Shown: piece after piece, positions 6,455-13,205 of the stretch
How positions within the stretch are numbered: the first letter of the stretch is position 1
Layout: each line of letters begins with the position of its first letter
Assembly: GCA_910579425.1 (NCBI GenBank)
Contig: CAJTVL010000092.1
Location: 1 to 15,287, forward strand
Reading direction: 5' to 3'
Source of the DNA: an uncultured Lachnospiraceae bacterium
GTDB taxonomy: Bacteria; Bacillota; Clostridia; Lachnospirales; Lachnospiraceae
Length of the DNA: 15,287 nucleotides
Position numbers and translations under genes: made by a program
Notes under the pieces: model-generated
What the model was told of the DNA's origin: nothing
The model's database searches: none
Seen by the model: the letters and a program-made list of their open reading frames with translations, nothing else

Positions 6455-7024
6455 TCAGCATCCCATACATCTGAGCAAATTCCGCATCTGTTCAATTCCT
6501 CTCTTTTGTGAGGTAATAATCGACTGCAAAATCGGTATCAGCTCCTTGCAGAGCGGGAAACAGAGGGCGTTTTCAGCCATCCGCACAGCCCCCTCGTGGT
6601 GAGGGATCATCTCCCACATAAAATCGCAGTTCACCTGGCCGCTTGCGCAGGCGCCCTTCATTTCACGGAACATCGTCTGCATAATCTTTTCTGTATTTTC
6701 CCGGTATCTGCACAAATCCTCTTTTGAATTTTTTTCCATGCAGCAGCATCTCTTTATATTCAGCATATCGCTTATGCTTTTGGTCTGTTCCTCAATGATC
6801 TGCTCCGCTATTTTGCAGAGCGTTTTATTTTCCGTGTATTTGAGGACATTCTTGGACATCTCGATAGCCGCCTGGTGGTGGGGGATCATCTGCATGATAA
6901 AATTACATGAAATGCTCTCCCCCTGCTCCGCGCCGGTCATACACCAGATCATTTCGTCCAGAATCCCGTAAAAAGTATAAAGGTATTCTTTAGCAGCATT
7001 ATCAAATCTGCACTGTCTGTTCAT
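6455..7024 (-). CDS. Cys-rich tandem DUF305-like protein
   Basis: This 189-residue protein has two copies of the DUF305 (ferritin-like, four-helix) signature: MQMIPHHQAAIEM at 45-57 and MWEMIPHHEGAVRM at 136-149. The paired histidines are 49/50 and 142/143. DUF305 proteins are linked to metal, notably copper, binding in some bacteria. It also has 14 cysteines, including CCC at 93-95 and a C-terminal CMGC. The start at 7024 has CAGGCGGTG as ribosome binding site and lies downstream of a TATAAT; a longer reading from GTG at 7102 would begin upstream of that promoter. There is no signal peptide, unlike many DUF305 proteins, so it should be cytoplasmic. It is monocistronic with its own promoter and terminator and has no neighbour that explains it. 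A metal store, buffer or stress protein is plausible; the metal is unknown. Confidence 0.88.
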   Translation of the reverse strand: MNRQCRFDNAAKEYLYTFYGILDEMIWCMTGAEQGESISCNFIMQMIPHHQAAIEMSKNVLKYTENKTLCKIAEQIIEEQTKSISDMLNIKRCCCMEKNSKEDLCRYRENTEKIMQTMFREMKGACASGQVNCDFMWEMIPHHEGAVRMAENALCFPLCKELIPILQSIITSQKRGIEQMRNLLRCMGC

Positions 7025-7079
7025 ATTGGCACCGCCTGTACGCCCTTTGTCTGCTTTGGACGCACCACTTTTTACTTCT

Positions 7080-7085
7080 ATTATA
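7080..7085 (-). promoter_or_regulatory. Promoter -10 element of the DUF305 gene, with upstream dyad
   Basis: A perfect TATAAT lies 55 bases before the chosen ATG. No good -35 is found at 17 bases; CTGTCA occurs at 19 bases. An imperfect dyad, ACTTTCC-N9-GGAAGT (7094-7115), covers the spacer. Long spacers with such dyads are typical of MerR-type activated promoters, but this match is loose and no MerR gene is in the window. Confidence 0.5.
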
Positions 7086-7149
7086 TTCGGCGCACTTTCC
7101 ACAGTGACAGGAAGTTATACAGACCGGCGAACCCGCGGTCTCTGCCGCC

Positions 7150-8901
7150 TTATCCCAGAAGCGGCTCGTCCACCAGCCGGATCTCCCCGGACGCCTTTCC
7201 CTCCGTCTCAAAGATCAGTATGGTATTCTTCCCCTCTTTCAGCAGCGGAGCCGGAATATACAGCCGCTTTTGAGGGCCAATCTCCCAGAATCTTCCTATA
7301 TTAAAGCCGTTCACCATGACACAGCCCTTCCCCCAGCCCGTAAAATCAAGGAAGGTGTCCCCCAGCTCCTGCGCTTCAAAGGAAAACTCATAAAATCCCG
7401 GCGTCCCCTCTTCCAGAGGCTTTTCAAAGTCCAGACCGGACAAATCCTCCAGGGGAAGACAGTACTGCTTCCAGTAATAAAGCTGGTGCCCGTTTACCAC
7501 CACGTTGCCATCAATTCCCTTGCGCTGCTTCTCCATCTTATATCCGTAATTCACCCTTCCCATATTTTCCATCAGGACGGAAAGCTTCTTTCCCTTCGGA
7601 ACCGGCTTCTCAAACACATGCTGATCCAAAAGCTCCCGGTCGTAAAGCGTCGCTACAGGCTTCTCATCCACAAAAATACTGGCCCGGTCATTGGCTTCCA
7701 CAAGCCTGATCACCCCAATATCCCCTGTATACGCCAGATCGTTCTCATAGAGAATATAGCCGTATCCCTGCCCCAGCTTCTCCATCGACTGAGGCGATAA
7801 GCTATCGACCGGCACAGTCAAATTCGTCAGATTAGGAAAAAGCCCGGTACTGCGCTCCGCCTTAAGCGTCCCATACCCTTTCCGCTTAATATCCGCAGTC
7901 AGCTTCACCCCCGGAATCCGGACATATCTGGAGATCACCTCCCGGAAGGCTTCATACTTGGGCGTAATCTGCCCGTCCTCCGTCAACAGCGCGTCATAGT
8001 CGTAGGAAGTCACGTCCGGCGTCAGTTCCTCATAGTAATTCGCGCCGTTGGTAAACCCAAAGTTTGTCCCGCCGATAAACATATATATATTCACATGGCC
8101 CATATCCAGAATTTCATCCAAATCTCTGGCATGCTGCTCTGTGTCGCCGCCCATGTGCCCGGAAGCTCCCCAACTGTCAAACCAACCTACCCAGAATTCC
8201 ATACACATCAGCGGATGGTTTTCGCCCACCTTCTTTTTCAGCACATTAAGCTGCAGACGTCCTTTTGACCCGAAGTTTACCGTTTGATGTACGCCGCCTA
8301 CCTCGCCGCAGTTTAACATATCCTCCATGAAGCCGTCGGAAGTGACAAGGGGTACGCTGCAGCCGCACTCGATCATGAGATCCCTTAAATATTCCGTATA
8401 CCTGCGGTCATTCCCGTAGGAGCCATACTCATTCTCCACCTGCATCATGATCACCGGTCCGCCCTCCGTGATCTGCAAAGGCGCGATCACTGTAAAGAGC
8501 CTCTCATAATACTCCCTCACATGCTTTAAGAAAGGCTCATAATTGCAGCGAAGCCGCATCCCATCCTCCTTAAGAAGCCACCAGGGCAGCCCCCCAAATT
8601 CCCACTCTGCGCATATATAAGGCGAGGGCCGCAGGATCACCCAAAGCCCCAGCTCCTGTGCAAGCCTTATAAAGCCGGCAACATCCCTATCCCCAGAAAA
8701 GTCAAAAACTCCTTTTTCCTTTTCATGGAAATTCCAGGGTATGTAGGTTTCCACCGTGTTACATCCAAGCATTTTCAGCTTCTCCAGCCGATCCCTCCAG
8801 TACTCGGGCACGATCCGAAAATAATGGATACTTCCGGAAACAATTTTTACTTTTTCCCCATCCAGATAGAAATCATCCTTAATCTCAAATCTGCAGCTCA
8901 T
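7150..8901 (-). CDS. GH35 beta-galactosidase, cytoplasmic
   Basis: This 583-residue enzyme should release terminal beta-galactose by the retaining mechanism. The GH35 landmarks are clear. SGSIHYFR is at 22-29 and WNFHE at 56-60. QVENEYGSYG is at 154-163, with the acid/base Glu158. The nucleophile is Glu235 in CMEFWVGW. Galactose-binding beta-sandwich regions follow, ending with FNIGRFWEIGPQ.LYIP. There is no signal peptide, so it acts on imported sugar. Its length matches the compact bacterial and animal GH35 type rather than the large plant or fungal ones. AAGGAG lies about 9 bases before the ATG. It is the last gene after the transporter genes, from which it is separated by a terminator hairpin; no convincing promoter is visible in between, so expression probably depends on readthrough. 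Linkage preference (beta-1,3 or 1,4, host glycan or plant) cannot be read from the sequence. Confidence 0.94.
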   Translation of the reverse strand: MSCRFEIKDDFYLDGEKVKIVSGSIHYFRIVPEYWRDRLEKLKMLGCNTVETYIPWNFHEKEKGVFDFSGDRDVAGFIRLAQELGLWVILRPSPYICAEWEFGGLPWWLLKEDGMRLRCNYEPFLKHVREYYERLFTVIAPLQITEGGPVIMMQVENEYGSYGNDRRYTEYLRDLMIECGCSVPLVTSDGFMEDMLNCGEVGGVHQTVNFGSKGRLQLNVLKKKVGENHPLMCMEFWVGWFDSWGASGHMGGDTEQHARDLDEILDMGHVNIYMFIGGTNFGFTNGANYYEELTPDVTSYDYDALLTEDGQITPKYEAFREVISRYVRIPGVKLTADIKRKGYGTLKAERSTGLFPNLTNLTVPVDSLSPQSMEKLGQGYGYILYENDLAYTGDIGVIRLVEANDRASIFVDEKPVATLYDRELLDQHVFEKPVPKGKKLSVLMENMGRVNYGYKMEKQRKGIDGNVVVNGHQLYYWKQYCLPLEDLSGLDFEKPLEEGTPGFYEFSFEAQELGDTFLDFTGWGKGCVMVNGFNIGRFWEIGPQKRLYIPAPLLKEGKNTILIFETEGKASGEIRLVDEPLLG

Positions 8902-8970
8902 AAATACTCTCCTTAATTCTCATTTTCCCATAACCTGCCTGCGGCCTATGCCACAATGTAACATAACAGC

Positions 8971-8999
8971 AAAAAAGGCAGGGTTTTCCCCTACCTTTT
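8971..8999 (-). terminator. Terminator between the binding-protein and beta-galactosidase genes
   Basis: On the minus strand AAAAGGTAGGG pairs with CCCTGCCTTTT (11 bp, one G-U) across a GAAAA loop and ends in six Ts. It sits 79 bases past the binding-protein stop and 70 bases before the beta-galactosidase start, so it should lower expression of the enzyme relative to the transporter. Confidence 0.82.
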
Positions 9000-9008
9000 C
9001 ATAAAGCA

Positions 9009-9032
9009 GGGAGGCGGCGCTGCCGCCCCTCC
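9009..9032 (-). other. GC-rich hairpin downstream of the binding-protein gene
   Basis: GGCGGC and GCCGCC flank a 3-base loop, with further partial pairing of GGGA and CCTCC. It sits just upstream (minus strand) of the U-tract terminator. Without its own T-run it more likely protects the 3' end of the transporter mRNA than ends transcription. Confidence 0.55.
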
Positions 9033-9077
9033 GCCTATTGTATTCTTTTTCCCTCTGCATGTACAGAACTTTTCTCT

Positions 9078-10805
9078 TTATTTATAAAGAGCGTCGAACT
9101 GTGCCTGCAGTTCTGCGGTAACATCATCGATACCCGCATCTTTCAGCTTCTGCTGATACTCGGCAACGATTTCCTCAGCAGTTCCGGAATACTTACCGAA
9201 AGCAATCTGCTTCATGTAGTTGGTCTGGATCTCGTTAATGTTCTGGATCTTAGCCTGGATATCGTCAACCTCTGCAACGAACTGTCCGTAAGGATATTCA
9301 ATCTTGATGCTGTCATATTCATCATAAAGCTTGTCAACCGCATCCCAGTTGGTCTGTGCAGACCTGATCTCCAGATCATCGTTACGTCCCCACCAGAAGT
9401 TGGTTACCATACCAGCCTTCTCGTCGGTATATCCTTCAGGCTGCTGACGAAGACCTTCGTCATTCAACTCCCATGAAACACCCTCGATACCATAGTTGAA
9501 CAGTTTGTAGCACTCAGGATCGTTCCTGAGCAGGTCATAAACCATCAGGGCTCTCTCAGGGTTAGCGCTTCCTGCGGAAATAGCCATAGCGCCGTGGGTG
9601 ATGGAAAGAGCAACTACGTTCTTTGTCTCCTCACCAAAGTAGAAGAAGCCAACTTCAGCGTCCGGATCATCCTCAAAAATTTTGTTTGATATATCGCCAG
9701 GGCTGCAAAGACTTGTCCATGTCTGGGTGTGATGCTGCTCTGCCGCAACCTTACCGATCTTGAAATCGTCACGGTTGGTGGATGCAGTATTGTTCAGCAC
9801 GTCTGTCTTCCAAACACCGATCTCATCCCATTCCTTCATCATCTTGGCAAACTCAACCAGAGAATCTGTATCGGTTACATAAGGTGAATAAACAGTATAA
9901 AGGTCATCCTTGGTACCGCCCCACATAGCGCCGGAATTGATACCGTCAATTGATACGTAGTTGGAGTGGGAAGAAATCCATCCGCCTGCCATCTGAGTAT
10001 GCTGTGTACCGTCGGAATCCCAAGGAATAATGTCAGGATAAGTTTCCTTTACATATCTGAAGTAAGTGGTCATATCCTCCCAGCTATGTACACCGTCTGC
10101 AAGCCCGGCTTCCTTCGCCCAGTCAAGACGATAAGCAAAGCCATGGTTTGTCCACTGTGCGTAATTGTCCTCAGGCATCAGATAGATTTCACCGTTATAC
10201 TTACACATTTCCCAATTCTCGGCAGGTACGCTTGCCCAGGTCTTGGGAGCGTAAGTCTTAAGCATATCCTCGGAAAGTTCAAGGAATGCGCCGTTCTTGG
10301 AGTTCGGCCATGCATCCAGCCAGTCGGAAGCGGTACCAACCAGGTCAACGGTTCCGTCCATACGGGCCAGTGTCAGGTTGTAGTTGGAAAGATAATCTGT
10401 CCAGGAAATGAAATTGGTTTCCAGTTCTGCGTTTACCTTCTCTGTAAGGATAGCGTTTAACTGCTCCATAACTGCCTCATAGTTGGCAAGCTTATCTCCT
10501 GAAGGAGCATCGCCGGTGGTCATGTAAACAATCTTTACATGCTCGGATGTGTCTACGTCCGCCCAGGGATCGTCGGATGAAGCGGATGCATCGTCCCCTG
10601 CTGCTGCGGAATCATCGGTCGCTGCCGCATCGTCGGTAGTCGCATCGTCGCCAGCCGCATCATCAGTAGATGCTGCGTCATCGGATGAGGATGTGTCTTC
10701 GGTAGCAGCGCCGTCGGATGAGGAAGAATCGCTTCCGCCCCCGCAGGCTGCCAAACTGACTACCATGGTGGCAGCCAGAAGTACTGCAAGTAATTTCTTT
10801 TTCAT
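9078..10805 (-). CDS. Sugar ABC transporter substrate-binding lipoprotein (LplA-like)
   Basis: This 575-residue protein should be an extracellular lipid-anchored receptor that hands a sugar to the two permeases upstream. Residues 1-20 are a lipoprotein signal peptide with lipobox LAAC and lipidated Cys21. A low-complexity Gly/Ser/Asp/Ala/Thr linker (about 22-80) holds the binding domain off the membrane. The rest is a solute-binding fold of the large LplA-like type, with family 1 features such as the W-rich segments near 150-250 and a C-terminal helical region resembling DUF3502 (about 500-575). The start is supported by GGAGGT 6 bases upstream. It is encoded after both permeases, in a 119-base gap that carries a hairpin, which suggests higher expression than the permeases. 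The co-encoded GH35 enzyme points to a beta-galactoside ligand, but this is inference; the family also carries many other oligosaccharides. Confidence 0.92.
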   Translation of the reverse strand: MKKKLLAVLLAATMVVSLAACGGGSDSSSSDGAATEDTSSSDDAASTDDAAGDDATTDDAAATDDSAAAGDDASASSDDPWADVDTSEHVKIVYMTTGDAPSGDKLANYEAVMEQLNAILTEKVNAELETNFISWTDYLSNYNLTLARMDGTVDLVGTASDWLDAWPNSKNGAFLELSEDMLKTYAPKTWASVPAENWEMCKYNGEIYLMPEDNYAQWTNHGFAYRLDWAKEAGLADGVHSWEDMTTYFRYVKETYPDIIPWDSDGTQHTQMAGGWISSHSNYVSIDGINSGAMWGGTKDDLYTVYSPYVTDTDSLVEFAKMMKEWDEIGVWKTDVLNNTASTNRDDFKIGKVAAEQHHTQTWTSLCSPGDISNKIFEDDPDAEVGFFYFGEETKNVVALSITHGAMAISAGSANPERALMVYDLLRNDPECYKLFNYGIEGVSWELNDEGLRQQPEGYTDEKAGMVTNFWWGRNDDLEIRSAQTNWDAVDKLYDEYDSIKIEYPYGQFVAEVDDIQAKIQNINEIQTNYMKQIAFGKYSGTAEEIVAEYQQKLKDAGIDDVTAELQAQFDALYK

Positions 10806-10869
10806 TTTTTACCTCCATTTGATTTTTTTATATTGAACCCTGCCTTGCAGAGGATCAACCTTTCTTGTC

Positions 10870-10904
10870 TGCGGAGCCGTATACATCTGCACACGGCATC
10901 CGCA
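10870..10904 (-). other. Hairpin between the second permease and the binding-protein gene
   Basis: TGCGGA/TCCGCA and CCGT/ACGG form a two-part stem with a small internal loop and a 12-base terminal loop. No T-run follows, so it is not a terminator. Placed upstream of the binding-protein gene, it may be a cleavage or stability element that raises the level of that part of the transcript. Confidence 0.55.
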
Positions 10905-10924
10905 ATAAATTTCAATCAGTTTCA

Positions 10925-11848
10925 TTAACCCTTTACTGCACCAACGGTGATGCCGCTGATGAAATACTTCTGTACGAAAGGATACAACAGTACGATGGGT
11001 CCCGTTGCCAGAACGGCATTAGCCATCTTTACACTCTCCTGAGGAATATCGCTTAAGTCCACGAACTGTCCCGCAACGGAGTTCTTCAGTGCATCTACCT
11101 TATTTACAACCTCATACAGAGTGTACTGCAAAGGCTTCACCGATACCTTCGAACCCAAAAACAGGGAGGACTGATACCACTCGTTCCAGTAACCCAGCGC
11201 CAGGAACAGACCGATGGTAGCCAGCGCCGGTTTGAGCATAGGCAGGATCAGGGAGATAAAGATTCTCATATCCCCGGCTCCGTCGATCTTACCGGACTCT
11301 GTGATCTCGTGAGGGATTGCCTTCACAAAGTTCTTCATCAGAATGATCAGCCAAGAGGACATCAGCAGCGGCAGAAGCACTGCAAAGTAGCTGTCCTGTA
11401 AGTGATAAATCTGTGTCATCGTCAGGTAGTAAGGCGCAAGACCTGCAGAAAACAGACTGGTAAAGTAAATGTAAAAGGAGATGGCGTTGCGAAAAGGGAA
11501 ATCCCTTCTCTGCAATGCATAGCCCGTCATTGAAATGATGGACAGACCAACGCCGGTTCCCACTGCCGTCATCACGATAGTCAGCAGATAGGACCACCAG
11601 ATTCCGCCGCTTTTCACTACCATCTTGTATGCTTCCAGGGTAAAGTCCTTTGGGAGGAGCTGTACGCCAAATTCCCTGATGGCTACCTCGCTGGTAAAAG
11701 AGGAACTTACGATAATAAGGAAAGGAACGACACAGCAGACTGCGTAAAAGGTGATAAACACATATCCGAATCCCCTGATAATCTTATCCGAAGTGCCAAG
11801 CCTTACCTTGGCGCTTGATTCCATTAAATCCATATTTTTATTTGCCAT
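10925..11848 (-). CDS. Carbohydrate ABC transporter permease (YtcP/LplC-like)
   Basis: This 307-residue inner-membrane permease is one half of the translocation channel of a CUT1-type sugar importer. It has about six hydrophobic segments (near 28-48, 86-110, 122-142, 155-175, 205-220 and 275-295). The EAA loop that docks on the ATPase, EITESGKIDGAG...LP, is at 181-203. The N-terminus is a short hydrophilic tail typical of the LplC/YtcP type. GGAGGT lies before the ATG. It starts 48 bases after the first permease and is in the same transcript. The stop is followed by a 119-base gap and then the binding-protein gene. The partner ATPase is not encoded here, so a shared MsmK-like ATPase from elsewhere is expected from what is known of CUT1 systems in Firmicutes. 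Confidence 0.93.
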   Translation of the reverse strand: MANKNMDLMESSAKVRLGTSDKIIRGFGYVFITFYAVCCVVPFLIIVSSSFTSEVAIREFGVQLLPKDFTLEAYKMVVKSGGIWWSYLLTIVMTAVGTGVGLSIISMTGYALQRRDFPFRNAISFYIYFTSLFSAGLAPYYLTMTQIYHLQDSYFAVLLPLLMSSWLIILMKNFVKAIPHEITESGKIDGAGDMRIFISLILPMLKPALATIGLFLALGYWNEWYQSSLFLGSKVSVKPLQYTLYEVVNKVDALKNSVAGQFVDLSDIPQESVKMANAVLATGPIVLLYPFVQKYFISGITVGAVKG

Positions 11849-11896
11849 GATTGACCTCCGCTTCCGATTAAATACATTTGTCTGAAAGGTTGTTCT

Positions 11897-12832
11897 TTAA
11901 AACAGGGAGTAATCCGGTTCGATCTTCTTCACAACGTAGTTGACTACCATTACGATCACAAACCCTACAATAGACTGGTACAAACCTACCGCAGACGCCG
12001 TCATGAAGTTGAAGTCTGTCATGGTTGCGCGGTATACATAGGTCTCGATAATATCCGTCGTTTCATACAGAATCGGGTTCGTACCTACAATGTTGTAGAA
12101 CAATCCGAAGTTACCCTTTACAATGCCGCCCAGCGCAAACAGAAGCAGAATAACAATGGTGGGCTTTAAAGAAGGAAGAATTATGTAGCGGATCCTCTGG
12201 AATCCGTTGGCGCCGTCTACCTTGGCCGCCTCCATCATCTCTCCGTCAATCCCCATGATTGAGGCGAAATATACTACCGAGTTATATCCTGTCTGCTGCC
12301 ACAGATAGATAATTACCAGCAATACCGGCCACACACTTGGATCGGAATAGGGCTGCCATCGTTCCATTCCCAGTCTGGTCAGAATACCGTTTACAAAACC
12401 CGTATCGTAGTTTAACAGGTTGAATACCAGGATACCTACAAGTACCTGGGAAATGAAGTAAGGTAAAAACATCAGTGTCTGGGAAACCTTCTTGAACCAT
12501 TTACTACGCATTTCATTGAGAAGGATCGCCACGAATACCGCCAGGAAATTTCCTAACAAGATAAATGCGATATTGTACAGGATCGTGTTTTTGGTCAGTG
12601 ACAACAGCTTCCCTGAGCTTGCCAGGAACTCGAAGTTCTGCAGCCCCACAAACTTACTTCCAAAGATACCGTCCCTGTAGTTGTACTTGACGAATGCCAC
12701 ATAGATGCCCGGCAAAGGCACATAGTTGAACAAGAAGAAGAACACAATTGCCGGAAGACACATAAGAAGCAGTATCCGGTACTTCACGACCTTTTGGATA
12801 AAGGTCATTTCACCATTTTTCTTTCTTTTCAT
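11897..12832 (-). CDS. Carbohydrate ABC transporter permease (LplB-like)
   Basis: This 311-residue permease is the second channel subunit and the first gene of the sugar operon. I chose the ATG at 12832 (MKRKKNGEMT), which has GGGAGAGAGGG just upstream; the ATG 15 bases earlier would leave no room for a ribosome binding site. It has a basic N-terminus, a first helix at about 17-42, a periplasmic segment (YNYRDG..GLQNF, about 50-67), and further helices near 87-105, 118-140, 165-180 and 222-240. The EAA loop EMMEAAKVDGANGF..ILP is at 198-220. The LplB family works with YtcP-type permeases and LplA-like binding proteins, exactly the partners encoded next. Its own promoter and operator lie directly upstream. 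Confidence 0.93.
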   Translation of the reverse strand: MKRKKNGEMTFIQKVVKYRILLLMCLPAIVFFFLFNYVPLPGIYVAFVKYNYRDGIFGSKFVGLQNFEFLASSGKLLSLTKNTILYNIAFILLGNFLAVFVAILLNEMRSKWFKKVSQTLMFLPYFISQVLVGILVFNLLNYDTGFVNGILTRLGMERWQPYSDPSVWPVLLVIIYLWQQTGYNSVVYFASIMGIDGEMMEAAKVDGANGFQRIRYIILPSLKPTIVILLLFALGGIVKGNFGLFYNIVGTNPILYETTDIIETYVYRATMTDFNFMTASAVGLYQSIVGFVIVMVVNYVVKKIEPDYSLF

Positions 12833-12859
12833 AACCCTCTCTCCCATCCTTTAGTTTTT

Positions 12860-12873
12860 TGAAATCGCTTTCT
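12860..12873. promoter_or_regulatory. LacI-family or cre operator of the sugar operon
   Basis: TGAAATCGCTTTCT matches 13 of 14 positions of the Gram-positive cre consensus TGWAANCGNTNWCA on either strand and has the central CG favoured by LacI-family proteins. It lies at about +2 to +15 of the predicted transcript, where bound protein blocks transcription. Either the LacI-type regulator next door or a CcpA homologue could bind. Confidence 0.65.
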
Positions 12874-12881
12874 TGAAAATT

Positions 12882-12911
12882 ATGATATAACTTCCGGGTG
12901 GGTTATGTCAA
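12882..12911 (-). promoter_or_regulatory. Promoter of the sugar transport operon
   Basis: A perfect -35 TTGACA (12906-12911) and a -10 TATCAT (12882-12887) are separated by 18 bases on the minus strand. The expected start is near 12875, directly in front of the operator. Confidence 0.75.
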
Positions 12912-12938
12912 TATGTATCTCACAATTTCCTTTTTTTC

Positions 12939-12961
12939 AACATTTTTAACATTTTTAACAT
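12939..12961. repeat. Short tandem repeat upstream of the operon promoter
   Basis: AACATTTTT occurs twice in tandem, followed by a partial third copy (AACAT). The surrounding 12920-13090 is very AT-rich and holds no gene. It may be an UP-element-like or bent region, or a simple repeat without function. Confidence 0.5.
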
Positions 12962-13092
12962 ATCATTTTTGGTTATTTTTCCGATTTTTAATTTATCGGG
13001 TTCTTTTTTTATCTAATCTTCATTTTTCTCTTCCGGTTCCGTGAAACTCCCTTGAAATTTTTTCAGAACATCCCTTCCTCCCGCATTTTTCC

Positions 13093-13124
13093 AAAAAAAG
13101 AAGACGGACTGTTACGTCCATCTT
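13093..13124 (-). terminator. Terminator of the LacI-family gene
   Basis: On the minus strand AAGATGGAC pairs with GTCCGTCTT (9 bp, one G-U) across a 6-base loop and is followed by C and seven Ts. It lies about 80 bases beyond the stop at 13206 and separates the regulator from the transport operon. Confidence 0.83.
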
Positions 13125-13205
13125 TTCTCCGTTCTTTTACAAATCCGATTGAAAACCGTTCCTTCCGGCCTGCCCCTTAGAACAAGGCTAAATCCCTGCC
13201 CGGGC

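Noticed and set aside
6329..6511. 60-codon plus-strand frame after the small gene
   Set aside because: It overlaps the end of the 47-residue gene, crosses a terminator hairpin and the DUF305 3' end, and is Ser/Arg/Lys-rich without a ribosome binding site.
7025..7102. N-terminal extension of the DUF305 protein from GTG 7102
   Set aside because: It begins upstream of the likely -10 element, has no ribosome binding site, and the Ser/Gly/Lys-rich extension is unlike the rest.
7270..7800. 176-codon plus-strand frame opposite the GH35 gene
   Set aside because: It lies fully inside the beta-galactosidase gene on the other strand and has no recognisable motif.
10549..10760. Repetitive GCATCGTC-like sequence in the binding-protein gene as a possible CRISPR or tandem repeat
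   Set aside because: The repetition follows from Asp/Ala/Ser/Thr codons in the lipoprotein linker; units are irregular and have no spacers.
12918..12930. AATTGTGAG-like lac operator half-site upstream of the operon promoter
   Set aside because: Only one half matches E. coli lacO and no symmetric partner is present; the CG-centred site at 12860-12873 is a better operator.
12981..12999. Weak hairpin CCGAT...ATCGG with a T-rich tail on the plus strand
   Set aside because: It has only 5 bp and a 9-base AT loop, and no plus-strand gene ends nearby; probably chance in AT-rich DNA.
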